The notes beneath the pieces were generated by a model. The model saw only the letters and a list, made by a program, of their open reading frames with translations. It ran no database searches and was not told where the DNA came from. Below are positions 1 to 6,738 of a stretch of DNA of 10,853 nt, one piece after another. The position numbers and the translations under genes are program-made. Positions within the stretch are counted from its first letter, which is position 1, and every line of letters begins with the position of its first letter. This DNA is from Bacteroidetes bacterium UBA4408 (lineage in GTDB: Bacteria > Bacteroidota > Bacteroidia > UBA4408), in NCBI GenBank assembly GCA_002389785.1, contig DGQS01000181.1, positions 1 through 10,853 on the forward strand, written 5' to 3'.

Positions 1-786
1 ATCAAAGCTATTGGTGGTATCTATTTCTGCCGCTTTTTTTGTTAGCCATGCCAGCTCTGTGCTATCGTTCAAAGCTCCGCTTGCTCCAACAACGTAATTT
101 TTGGGTAAAGTAATTTTTACATCAAAATTTGCAAAATCACTGTAAAATTCACCTTGTGTTAAATAGGGCATTGTATGCCATCCCTTTTGATCGTAAACAG
201 CAGGTTTAGGATACCATTGTGAAATCATATACGATTGTCCCAAATAGCCTAATCGCGATATTTCTGCGGAAGGTAATTTTACATGGAAAGGTGTGTTAAT
301 GGTAATACTTTGACCCGGTAACAAGGGTTCATTTAAGCGTAATTTGCCAACATCTATAGATGATTTATCGAGCTCAAAAACTGCAGCTTGTTGATTAACA
401 CTGAACTTTAATCCATCAATATATCCGCGTTCCTTTTCAGATGAATAATAAAACTGTGTTTCGCCATTTTCGAGCAATTGCTTGGCCATGGCCGTTTCAT
501 CATTTTTGTATGCATTGGGCCATAAGTGAAAATAAATTTCTGTTAAGGTATCGCTCGAATTGTTAAGGTATTCAATGGTTTCGTTAGCATTCAATTCATT
601 TTCGGTATCCGATAAATGAACAACTATATGATAGGTTAAAGCCTGTTGAAAATAATTTTTACCATGCGCAATCCCGGTAAAATAAACCGGAAAGAACAAA
701 ATTAATCCAATGCATTTTTGGAAAAGAAAAGCACTTTTTTTTCTTCTTGGTATACTAGTAAAGTCTGCTGGCTTTTCAACATGCAT
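1..786 (-). CDS. M1-family metallopeptidase, N-terminal part (truncated by window edge)
   Basis: The reading frame gives 262 residues from an ATG at 786 and stays open to base 1. Residues 1-41 look like a Sec signal peptide: a basic stretch (RRKK at 14-17), then a hydrophobic run, ending near AHG. The rest resembles the N-terminal beta domain of Bacteroidota M1 (gluzincin) aminopeptidases: 'YHIVVHLSD' near 52-60, 'IYFHLWPNAYKND' near 84-96, 'SQWYPKPAVYD' near 189-199 and 'GEFYSDFANFDVKITLP' near 212-228. The zinc motif HExxH would lie further on, outside the window, so catalytic competence cannot be judged. The ATG is 8 bp after the stop of the TlpA-like gene, which suggests co-transcription. 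The frame is open upstream of this ATG, but ATG was preferred because it leaves a plausible signal peptide. A role in degrading imported or periplasmic peptides is a family inference. Confidence 0.8.
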   Translation of the reverse strand, partial: MHVEKPADFTSIPRRKKSAFLFQKCIGLILFFPVYFTGIAHGKNYFQQALTYHIVVHLSDTENELNANETIEYLNNSSDTLTEIYFHLWPNAYKNDETAMAKQLLENGETQFYYSSEKERGYIDGLKFSVNQQAAVFELDKSSIDVGKLRLNEPLLPGQSITINTPFHVKLPSAEISRLGYLGQSYMISQWYPKPAVYDQKGWHTMPYLTQGEFYSDFANFDVKITLPKNYVVGASGALNDSTELAWLTKKAAEIDTTNSFD

Positions 787-794
787 AATCGGTA

Positions 795-1904
795 CTAAGG
801 CAAAAGTTTGCGAATAGCACTTTCCAATTCTTCGCCGCGCAATCCTTTTGCAACTACTTTACCTTCTTTATCGAGTAGCACACTAAAAGGTATTCCGCTT
901 ATGTTGTACAACTTCACCACCGATGAGTTCCACATTCCTAAATCGCTAATGTGCGTCCAGCTGAGGTGATCGTCGGCAATCGCTTTTTGCCAGGCAGCTT
1001 TATCTTTATCAAGCGACACACCCAACACATCAAATCCCTTTGCATGAAACATATTGTAGGCCTTCACCACATTGGGGTTTTCGGCACGACACGGACGACA
1101 CCAGGATGCCCAAAAATCAACCAATACTACTTTTCCGCGATACGATGAAAGCGATACCGTTTTGCCATCCGGTGTGGATAAACTAATTTCCGGAGCTATA
1201 GTGCCTATGCCCAATTTATTCATCTCCGAAACCCTGTTATGGAACATTTTTACATAATCGGAATTGGGATACTTTGCGTAAAGCGCTTTGTCTAACTTTA
1301 AGTAATAGTCCATTTCGGTTTCACTATTGAGGCGGTCAATTACCGAAAGCGCAACTAATGATTCAATATTGTCGGTGATAAATTTCTTTAGGAAAACGGT
1401 TTCGGTTATTTTAACTCGATTGTATTGCATATCCAATGCTCTTCCTACACTGTCCATTTTTGGAGAACCTTGATAGGATGCATATACTTTTTTTAGCGAA
1501 TCGCCGATGAAATAATTGCGTTGCATAACGTAATTAACAAGCGCTATTTTTTTACTTGCTTCCGAACCTTTTACGCTATAGGTTCCCGAAAAATTGCGCG
1601 CATCAGCATTGAATTCAATCTTATCTGCCGTATCCAGTAAGAGTAATGCAAAATTCGAATTGGTTAAGCGTAAACGGTAAAAACCCAATTGAGGTACAGT
1701 GGCAGTTAGTTTGAACGAACCATCTTTTGCTACTATTACCGAATCCTTACTGTTGATACTTGCAGCAGTTAGTTCATCAAAATAAATTTTTTCGCCGGCA
1801 CTGTTGCTAAGTTTTCCGGTTATTTCAACAGCACCTTTGGGCTTATTTGAACAGGCAATAAGTACTACTGAAATCAATAAAAGGGAACATGCAATTTTTT
1901 TCAT
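795..1904 (-). CDS. TlpA-like thiol-disulfide oxidoreductase lipoprotein (DUF4369 + thioredoxin fold)
   Basis: This is a 369-residue protein. Residues 1-18 form a lipoprotein signal with lipobox LIAC, so Cys18 should be lipidated and the protein anchored in an envelope membrane facing the periplasm. Residues about 26-110 match the DUF4369 beta domain common in Bacteroidota, followed by a helical linker (about 115-230). Residues about 233-369 are a TlpA/ResA-like thioredoxin domain with the redox motif WCRPC (Cys269, Cys272), a preceding 'VLVDFWASW', and a candidate cis-proline in 'SGIPF' (Pro339). Such proteins reduce or exchange disulfides in exported proteins, for example during cytochrome maturation or stress; the exact substrate is unknown. 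The gene lies 71 bp downstream of gatB and 8 bp upstream of the M1 peptidase gene. No good TAnnTTTG promoter was seen in the 71-bp gap, so readthrough from gatB is possible. Confidence 0.9.
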   Translation of the reverse strand: MKKIACSLLLISVVLIACSNKPKGAVEITGKLSNSAGEKIYFDELTAASINSKDSVIVAKDGSFKLTATVPQLGFYRLRLTNSNFALLLLDTADKIEFNADARNFSGTYSVKGSEASKKIALVNYVMQRNYFIGDSLKKVYASYQGSPKMDSVGRALDMQYNRVKITETVFLKKFITDNIESLVALSVIDRLNSETEMDYYLKLDKALYAKYPNSDYVKMFHNRVSEMNKLGIGTIAPEISLSTPDGKTVSLSSYRGKVVLVDFWASWCRPCRAENPNVVKAYNMFHAKGFDVLGVSLDKDKAAWQKAIADDHLSWTHISDLGMWNSSVVKLYNISGIPFSVLLDKEGKVVAKGLRGEELESAIRKLLP

Positions 1905-1975
1905 GCTAATTTTCGTGGGGCTTAAGTTGATAATCTATTTGTATATTATAATTTTAGGTATTTTAATTAAACAGC

Positions 1976-3418
1976 TTATTCTTCGAGCATTTTTTTAACC
2001 AATGCACTCGCAGTTTTTGGGTCAGCTTTTCCTTTCGATAACTTCATAACCTCGCCCATAAAAAGTGCAGCCAAATTAAGTTTCCCATTTTTGTATTCAA
2101 CAACCTTTTCGGGATATTTAGCAAGTGCTTGCTTTACAAATTCAGTCAGTGAATCAGCATCGCTAACTGAAACCAAATTATTTTCTTCTGCAATTTGCAA
2201 GGCGCTTGTGGAAGGTTTCTCAATCAATTTAGGAAACACTTGTTGCAATGCCAGTGTATGGCTCAAACGACCCGAATCAATTAAATCAATTAGTTCGCTT
2301 ATTTTTTTTGGAGCTAAAGGAAATTGATTTAGGTGTATTGCATTTTCATTGATATACGAACGTATGGGTCCCATTAACCAATTAGCGGCTGCCTTGTAAT
2401 TTTTAGTTTGCTGAATCAATTCTTCAAAATACAAAGCCGTATCCTTGGTGTCGGTAATAACTCCTGCATCGTATTCCGACAAACCGAATTGCTGCACATA
2501 TTTTTTATGTAAATCATTTGGTAGGGGCGGTAAAATTTTGCGCACCTCTTCAATATATGCTTTCGAAACTATTACCGGCTGTAAATCAGGTTCAGGAAAA
2601 TAGCGGTAATCGTTCGCCATTTCTTTACTTCGTAAAATAAAAGTGGTACCGGTTTCTGCTTCAAAACTGCGTGTATCCTGACTGATAGGCCTTCCGGCTT
2701 CTACCTCTTCAATTTGGCGTTTTACTTCAAATTCAATGGCTCTTTGCACGTTGCGGATTGAGTTCATGTTTTTTACTTCCACACGGTTCCCAAATTTCGT
2801 ATCTCCTTTTAATCGTACCGAAATATTTGCATCACAGCGCATGCTTCCTTCTTCCATGTTTCCATCGCAGATTTCTAAATAGCGCACTAATTTTCGCACT
2901 TCAGTTAGATAAGCATAAGCCTCTTCGCCACTGCGCAATTCGGGTTCGCTCACCATTTCAAGCAAGGCTATACCGGCGCGATTCAGGTCTATCAAACTAT
3001 CGTTGGGATCCTGATCGTGCATGCTTTTACCGGCATCTTCCTCCATGTGTATGCGAGTAAGATGAATAATTTTTTCGACTCCGTCTTTCGTTTTAATTGG
3101 AATAAATCCCTTGGTACAAATTGGAGTTTTATCTTGAGTTATCTGGTATCCTTTGGGCAAATCGGCATAAAAATAATTTTTACGCGCATATTCATTTACT
3201 TCTCGAATATCGCAATGGCAAGCAAGTCCAAGTTTAACGGCATATTCAATTACCTTTTTATTTGATTTTGGCAAGGTACCCGGATGCCCTAATGTTATTA
3301 CACTTACATTGCTATTGGGCATATTTCCGTATTCGGTTGAATCGGCCGCATATGCCTTGCTTTTGGTAAGTAGTTGTATATGTACTTCGAGTCCGATTAC
3401 TGCTTCGTATTTTTCCAC
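1976..3418 (-). CDS. gatB: Asp-tRNA(Asn)/Glu-tRNA(Gln) amidotransferase subunit B
   Basis: This is a 480-residue protein of typical GatB length. Diagnostic segments are 'YEAVIGLEVHIQL' (4-16), 'FYADLPKGYQITQ' (83-95), 'DLNRAGIALLEMVSEPE' (144-160), 'MEEGSMRCDANISVR' (188-202) and 'VEVKNMNSIRNVQRAIEFE' (213-231). The C-terminal 150 residues form the helical GatB/YqeY tail domain that binds tRNA. GatB is the kinase/tRNA-binding subunit of the cytosolic GatCAB complex. It activates misacylated Glu-tRNA(Gln) or Asp-tRNA(Asn) for transamidation with ammonia made by GatA. gatA and gatC are not in the window, so the operon is split here. The start codon is GTG: the codon at 3418-3416 reads GTG followed directly by the conserved EKYEAVIGLEVH, and no in-frame ATG fits better. 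Confidence 0.97.
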   Translation of the reverse strand: MEKYEAVIGLEVHIQLLTKSKAYAADSTEYGNMPNSNVSVITLGHPGTLPKSNKKVIEYAVKLGLACHCDIREVNEYARKNYFYADLPKGYQITQDKTPICTKGFIPIKTKDGVEKIIHLTRIHMEEDAGKSMHDQDPNDSLIDLNRAGIALLEMVSEPELRSGEEAYAYLTEVRKLVRYLEICDGNMEEGSMRCDANISVRLKGDTKFGNRVEVKNMNSIRNVQRAIEFEVKRQIEEVEAGRPISQDTRSFEAETGTTFILRSKEMANDYRYFPEPDLQPVIVSKAYIEEVRKILPPLPNDLHKKYVQQFGLSEYDAGVITDTKDTALYFEELIQQTKNYKAAANWLMGPIRSYINENAIHLNQFPLAPKKISELIDLIDSGRLSHTLALQQVFPKLIEKPSTSALQIAEENNLVSVSDADSLTEFVKQALAKYPEKVVEYKNGKLNLAALFMGEVMKLSKGKADPKTASALVKKMLEE

Positions 3419-3448
3419 CGCTTTTTCTGACTATTTTTTTTAGACCGG

Positions 3449-3456
3449 TAAAGGTA
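3449..3456 (-). promoter_or_regulatory. candidate -7 element for gatB (TACCTTTA)
   Basis: On the minus strand this reads TACCTTTA, matching 7 of 8 positions of the Bacteroidota -7 consensus TAnnTTTG. It would start transcription about 25 nt before the gatB GTG. No TTG is present at the expected -33 distance, so the call is weak. Confidence 0.25.
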
Positions 3457-3650
3457 AGAAATTACGAATACTGATAGATGGTGAGGCTTAGAATTTGGAT
3501 TTTTTAAGAAAAAGTAATCATTGCCTGGGGCAACATTCTATAAAATGCAAATTTGATGTGACTAAATTTCGCAAACCTGTTAAAAGCAAACGATGCAAAA
3601 TGTATGTTAGGTTGGAAATTTTGGTTATGAACAAGACAATAGGAGAGGTG

Positions 3651-3673
3651 AAAAACCAGGTAGTTCTACGTAT
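3651..3673 (+). promoter_or_regulatory. putative response-regulator operator, copy A (core GTAGTTCTAC)
   Basis: This 23-bp sequence differs at one position from 6388-6410. Its core GTAG-TT-CTAC (3660-3669) is a perfect dyad, followed by CGTAT that forms a nested TACGTA palindrome. It lies 145 bp before the ATG of the first gene of the two-component operon, and 8 bp before a possible -33 TTG. Dyads of this size suit a dimeric NarL/LuxR-type regulator, and the operon encodes one at 5556-6203. Binding by that protein is an inference. Confidence 0.55.
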
Positions 3674-3813
3674 AAGATTGCAAATTGTAAATTATAAATA
3701 ATTCATTTACAATTAGTAAATAAAACGCCTTGCTTCGTTGTTTCGAAACTATTTTAAATTTTAATCTAAATTTATTTCCTAAAAGTGCACTAATTCTAAC
3801 TTAAATTTTATTT

Positions 3814-4128
3814 ATGGAAACACTTAACGGTACAGAAGGTGAGAACATACCTTTAGCGGATGCAATACAAATGACAAAAGCTTTTAGAGAAGCAAATTCA
3901 CATGCAACTAAGGCATTTTATATTGGTAAAAATATCATGAATGAACTGCTCGGTCAGGATAACTGTGTAGGAATGCGCATTTACAATGCATTGGATGAAG
4001 ATAATCAAGCCCAGGTAGTCATTGTAGGAGTAACTTCTGATAATAAAGATTTGTATGAAGGTATACGTGCCGATAAAACAAAACCTTGTCCTACCTTGTG
4101 CGATAGTAATAGTCCGTTAAATCAGTAA
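3814..4128 (+). CDS. conserved small protein of unknown function with C-terminal PCPxxC cysteines
   Basis: This is a 104-residue soluble protein with no signal peptide or membrane helix. The pattern 'AxKAFYIGKNIMNELLGQ-xxCVGMRIYNALDE' (about 31-62), a strand 'QVVIVGVTSDNKDLYEGI' (67-84) and the tail 'PCPTLCD' (91-97) resemble small hypothetical proteins I associate with Bacteroidota genomes; that recognition is from memory and no function is known to me. Cysteines at 51, 92 and 96 suggest metal binding or redox chemistry, by inference. It is the first gene of an operon: its TAA is 2 bp before the start of the seven-helix membrane protein gene, so translation is probably coupled. The leader is AT-rich with no Shine-Dalgarno, as usual for Bacteroidota. 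Its place ahead of a sensor and kinase suggests an accessory or sensing role. Confidence 0.8.
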   Translation: METLNGTEGENIPLADAIQMTKAFREANSHATKAFYIGKNIMNELLGQDNCVGMRIYNALDEDNQAQVVIVGVTSDNKDLYEGIRADKTKPCPTLCDSNSPLNQ

Positions 4129-4130
4129 TC

Positions 4131-4775
4131 TTGAACACCTGTTTCGAATTTGCAGCTAATTACATTGGACCAATTAGCTCAGCTGTGGCAATCGGCTTTT
4201 TTTTGTTTCGAAGAAAAACGTTGGATTTACCGGCCAAGGTCTTGTTTTGTTTAACAATACTCTCGTTTCTTACAGATTGCATCACCTCTGTTTTGGCAGG
4301 ATATAAAATGAACAATTTGATGGTAATGCATGTGTATACTGTCTTAGAATTGTTTTTTTATTGTCTTTTTTATTCCCTGTTGTTCAAGTCCATTTCAAGT
4401 AAATACTACTTATTGGTGCTGAGTTTAGTGCTGTTGTCAGCTGAATTAGTGGACGTCTTTTATATCTCTAAACTTTCGCGCATAAACTCAATAGCATCCT
4501 ATTGTGAAGCATTAGCTTTTATGGTAGTTTCCTTGCTTTTTTTCTACAGCATGATAAAAAATTTACCACAAAAAAATATTCTCAATTATCCTTTATTCTG
4601 GTTCAATTCGGGAATACTGATATACTTTTCAGGTAATTTGTTTTTGTACCTGTTTATTTCATTTGTGAATCCACAGGATTCTAGATTTTTGGGCGATTTG
4701 TGGAACATTAATTCCTTTTTGTACTTTTCTTATAATTTGTTTTTGATTGCAGGAGCATGGAAGTCTCGCAAATAA
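4131..4775 (+). CDS. seven-helix membrane protein, candidate sensor of the two-component system
   Basis: This is a 214-residue, strongly hydrophobic protein. Likely membrane helices lie at about 8-27, 35-57, 63-86, 92-112, 122-141, 155-178 and 190-210, so seven passes. A conserved-looking 'HVYTVLELFFY' sits in helix 3. No enzymatic domain is visible. The start is TTG at 4131: the next Met codons (60, 64, 66) would remove the first two helices, and an in-frame TAG at 4110-4112 bounds the frame upstream. The gene follows the small cysteine protein by 2 bp and overlaps the histidine kinase gene by 19 bp, so the products are probably made together. Because the adjacent kinase has no sensor domain of its own, this protein may supply signal input through the membrane; that is inference. 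It could instead be an unrelated integral membrane protein. Confidence 0.8.
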   Translation: MNTCFEFAANYIGPISSAVAIGFFLFRRKTLDLPAKVLFCLTILSFLTDCITSVLAGYKMNNLMVMHVYTVLELFFYCLFYSLLFKSISSKYYLLVLSLVLLSAELVDVFYISKLSRINSIASYCEALAFMVVSLLFFYSMIKNLPQKNILNYPLFWFNSGILIYFSGNLFLYLFISFVNPQDSRFLGDLWNINSFLYFSYNLFLIAGAWKSRK

Positions 4776-5569
4776 ATTGGGTGTTTGTGCTGGTAGCAGC
4801 TTGTGCTTCAATGGCCTTGCTGGCGATTTTCATCATGACTTTTGTGGTACATTATCAAAAAAGAATTATTCAACATGAGCATGAAAAACAACAAGAAAAA
4901 TTAAAGTTCCAGTCTGAATTGCTTCGAGCCAATTTGCTGGTGGAAGAACGAGAACGGAGTCGCATTTCGAAAAATATTCACGACGAAGTTGGGATTTTGC
5001 TTAGCTTGTTAAAGATGAACCTTACAGGACTAAACCGCAACGAAGATTTAGCCGAATCGGAAAAACGAAAATTGCATAATCTGGCCGACCTTACCGATAA
5101 AATAATTTTAAGCACACGCTCCATTGCGAAAGATTTGCAATCGCCACTCTTAAGGGATTTTGGCTTTGTGATGGCACTTAACGATTTGTGCAAGCAAATT
5201 AATGCGAGCAATGAAATGTCGGTTCAACTAATTACCCAAGAAATGGAATTGCGTTTTGATGAAAATATTGAACTCCAGTTGTACCGTATTTGCCAGGAAG
5301 TTATTAATAACATTTTAAAGCACGGAGCTACACAATTGGTGCAAATTACCTTAAGTAAAAATTCTGACGAGCTGGTGTTATTGTTCGAATACAGTGGCAA
5401 TGGGATAACCGACAAGGAACATGCACATCTTTTGAAAACAGGCAATGGTAACGGATTGAAGAACATTGTGAGCCGACTCCAACTGTTAAAAGCAAAACAA
5501 ACTTTAAGTAGAGATAACTTTCATTTTTCACACCTGATTCAAATTCCATTAGTAAATGAAAAAGAGTAA
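4757..5569 (+). CDS. sensor histidine kinase, HisKA_3 type (single membrane helix, no sensor domain)
   Basis: This is a 270-residue protein. One membrane helix (about 8-31) leads into a coiled coil (about 33-66), a HisKA_3 dimerisation/phosphoacceptor domain with 'EERERSRISKNIHDEVG' (63-79; phosphoacceptor His75), and a HATPase_c domain. The N-box is 'QEVINNILKHG' (180-190) and the G2 box is 'GNGNGLKNIVSRLQLLK' (229-245). In the G1 box the segment reads FEYSGNGI (210-217), so the Asp of the usual DxGxG that contacts adenine is replaced by Tyr212. This may be a subfamily trait or may weaken ATP binding. There are only about 7 residues before the helix, so no periplasmic or PAS input domain exists. 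It should phosphorylate the response regulator whose gene overlaps its 3' end by 14 bp. An AGGAG precedes the ATG by 1 nt, too close to act as a normal ribosome site. Confidence 0.92.
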   Translation: MEVSQINWVFVLVAACASMALLAIFIMTFVVHYQKRIIQHEHEKQQEKLKFQSELLRANLLVEERERSRISKNIHDEVGILLSLLKMNLTGLNRNEDLAESEKRKLHNLADLTDKIILSTRSIAKDLQSPLLRDFGFVMALNDLCKQINASNEMSVQLITQEMELRFDENIELQLYRICQEVINNILKHGATQLVQITLSKNSDELVLLFEYSGNGITDKEHAHLLKTGNGNGLKNIVSRLQLLKAKQTLSRDNFHFSHLIQIPLVNEKE

Positions 5570-6203
5570 AATACGTGTTGCCATTACCGACGATCATCCT
5601 TTGTTTCGTGAAGGAATGAGTGCTTTGTTAAACGAAGAGCCCGAGATAAAAGTAATCTTGAAAGCTTCCAATGGAAGAGAATTGCTCGATCAGCTAAAAA
5701 CCACACAGGTAGATGTATTGCTGCTCGATTTGGAAATGCCGGTGATGCCGGGCAGAGAAACCTTGGACATTGTGAAAATGCGTTATCCCGATATTAAAGT
5801 GCTAATTCTTACCATGCATAACGACGATAGTTTTATTGTAGAAATGGTAGATAGGGGAGCCAATGGATTTTTGCTTAAAGACAATAGTGTTGACGACGTA
5901 ATTGATGGAATAATATGCGTAACCCATACCGATTATTATTTCACGAAAAGGGTGCGAGATGCAATTAAAAATATAAACGAACTAAGAGAAAAGCATCAAC
6001 AAAGTAAATTTGAAAAACTCACACCGCGCGAAATAGAAATAGTAAAAATGATTTGCCGCGACATGAAATCATCCGAAATCGCCCAAGAGCTGAACATCAG
6101 CTTACGCACTGTTGAAGGACATAGAAATAATTTAATTGCCAAAACCAATTGCAAAACAACTGCGGGTGTTGTATTGTATGCGATAAAGAATAAAATTCTT
6201 TAA
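5556..6203 (+). CDS. response regulator, NarL/FixJ family (receiver + LuxR-type HTH)
   Basis: This is a 215-residue protein with two domains. The receiver (about 5-122) has the acidic pair Asp12-Asp13, phosphoacceptor Asp58 in 'LLLDLEMP', the Thr86 switch in 'LILTMHND' and Lys108 in 'GFLLKD'. The LuxR-type helix-turn-helix (about 152-214) includes 'LTPREIEIVKMIC', 'SSEIAQELNISLRTVEGHR' and 'NLIAKTNCKTTAGVVLYAI'. All catalytic receiver residues are present, so it should be phosphorylated by the kinase encoded just upstream, whose gene it overlaps by 14 bp. It is a DNA-binding transcription factor. The best candidate targets in the window are the two near-identical GTAGTTCTAC sites that bracket the operon (3651-3673 and 6388-6410), implying autoregulation plus control of the small basic protein gene. 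No strong terminator follows its stop. Confidence 0.95.
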   Translation: MKKSKIRVAITDDHPLFREGMSALLNEEPEIKVILKASNGRELLDQLKTTQVDVLLLDLEMPVMPGRETLDIVKMRYPDIKVLILTMHNDDSFIVEMVDRGANGFLLKDNSVDDVIDGIICVTHTDYYFTKRVRDAIKNINELREKHQQSKFEKLTPREIEIVKMICRDMKSSEIAQELNISLRTVEGHRNNLIAKTNCKTTAGVVLYAIKNKIL

Positions 6204-6387
6204 TCACCCTAACTAGACTAAATCTATAAAGTAAAAGTCTCAACGATCTATCTGTTTATGATAGTAACCAGGCGTAGTTTAATTCGCTTGTGATACTTTC
6301 TGCAAATTCTTAGTTAAGTAGCGTAAATTGTAGCAATCTTTCTACTGACTTGGCTTTTATCACTTGATCATACACTTTTCGGAATTT
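6204..6387. other. intergenic region after the response regulator gene
   Basis: No gene or clear terminator was seen. Two weak hairpins occur (AGACT/AGTCT at 6215-6240 and CTATC/GATAG near 6248-6264), neither with a T tract. GTAG-containing stretches (6274-6280; 6330-6345 as GTAG-N8-CTAC) could be degenerate regulator half-sites but are weak. Confidence 0.35.
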
Positions 6388-6410
6388 AAAAATCAGGTAG
6401 TTCTACGTAT
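6388..6410 (+). promoter_or_regulatory. putative response-regulator operator, copy B (core GTAGTTCTAC)
   Basis: This matches 3651-3673 at 22 of 23 positions. The core dyad is 6397-6406. Its last base starts the TTG of a perfect -33/-7 promoter, so a bound dimer would touch the -33 region, the usual position for activators that contact RNA polymerase. It lies 71 bp before the ATG of the small basic protein. Confidence 0.6.
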
Positions 6411-6441
6411 TGACAATGCAGTTTTCGCTGGGTTACATTTG
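6410..6441 (+). promoter_or_regulatory. Bacteroidota-type promoter TTG-N21-TACATTTG
   Basis: TTG at 6410-6412 and TACATTTG at 6434-6441 match the known Bacteroidota housekeeping consensus (TTG at -33, TAnnTTTG at -7) exactly, with 21-bp spacing. Transcription should begin near 6448, giving a leader of about 30 nt to the ATG at 6477. Confidence 0.65.
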
Positions 6442-6476
6442 ACCTAACTAAAAGCATTAAAAAGTTAAAGTCGAAT

Positions 6477-6668
6477 ATGAAATCTCAAAAAGACAAAAAG
6501 ATGAACACTCCAAATAATTCTGAATTGGTAACGAAAGTAGGAGTATTAAAAAGCTCTAAAGTTAGCAAAGGAAGTGCACTGCTTAAAGAAAACAAAGCCT
6601 TACCAAGTGCATTGAAGGAGTTCAATAGAGCGTTTCATGAATATAAGAAGGGATTAGGAATTTTATAG
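6477..6668 (+). CDS. small basic protein of unknown function, putative target of the response regulator
   Basis: This is a 63-residue, lysine-rich protein with no signal peptide, membrane helix or cysteine; I do not recognise it. The N-terminal half is polar and probably disordered (Lys, Ser, Asn rich). The C-terminal part 'ALKEFNRAFHEYKKGLGIL' (45-63) could form an amphipathic helix. An alternative start is the second ATG at 6501 (residue 9), giving 55 residues. Support for a real gene comes from context: a perfect TTG/TAnnTTTG promoter about 36 bp upstream, and the operator-like 23-bp motif abutting it, shared with the two-component operon. It is therefore a likely output of that system. 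A DNA-binding or adaptor role would fit the charge but is a guess. Confidence 0.6.
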   Translation: MKSQKDKKMNTPNNSELVTKVGVLKSSKVSKGSALLKENKALPSALKEFNRAFHEYKKGLGIL

Positions 6669-6738
6669 TAGGTGAAATAAATCAATGGTTACACATACGA
6701 ATTTACCCCCGCACTCACATACATCTTGCGAGTGTAAG

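Larger units (their letters stand above)
3419..3813. other. intergenic region between divergent gatB and the signalling operon
   Basis: This 395-bp divergent spacer has no convincing gene. A 68-codon frame at 3495-3701 starts at TTG, has no recognisable content and runs across the 23-bp regulatory motif, so it was not called. The spacer holds the candidate gatB -7 element, a small perfect dyad TTGCC-TGG-GGCAA at 3521-3533, the 23-bp GTAGTTCTAC motif at 3651-3673, and a very AT-rich leader. Possible plus-strand core elements are TTG at 3678-3680 with TTCATTTA at 3702-3709 (21-bp spacing, imperfect -7) and TAAATTTA at 3767-3774 (7 of 8 -7 matches, no good -33). Which one is used cannot be decided from sequence. 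Confidence 0.5.

Noticed and set aside
3495..3701. A 68-codon plus-strand frame between gatB and the signalling operon
   Set aside because: Starts at TTG, shows no recognisable composition or motif, and overlaps the 23-bp regulatory motif and AT-rich promoter DNA; most likely chance.
4751..4755. AGGAG as Shine-Dalgarno site of the kinase gene
   Set aside because: Only 1 nt separates it from the ATG, too close for normal use; it is part of the coding sequence of the upstream overlapping gene.
4978..5597. Minus-strand frames of 77-83 codons inside the kinase and regulator genes
   Set aside because: Antisense shadows of well-supported coding sequences with no motifs of their own.
6215..6264. 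Terminator after the response regulator gene
   Set aside because: Only two 5-bp hairpins with long loops and no T tract; not convincing.
6330..6345. A further regulator site (GTAG-N8-CTAC), and GTAGTTTA at 6274-6281
   Set aside because: Spacing differs from the GTAG-TT-CTAC core and flanking bases do not match; four-base arms are expected by chance in AT-rich DNA.
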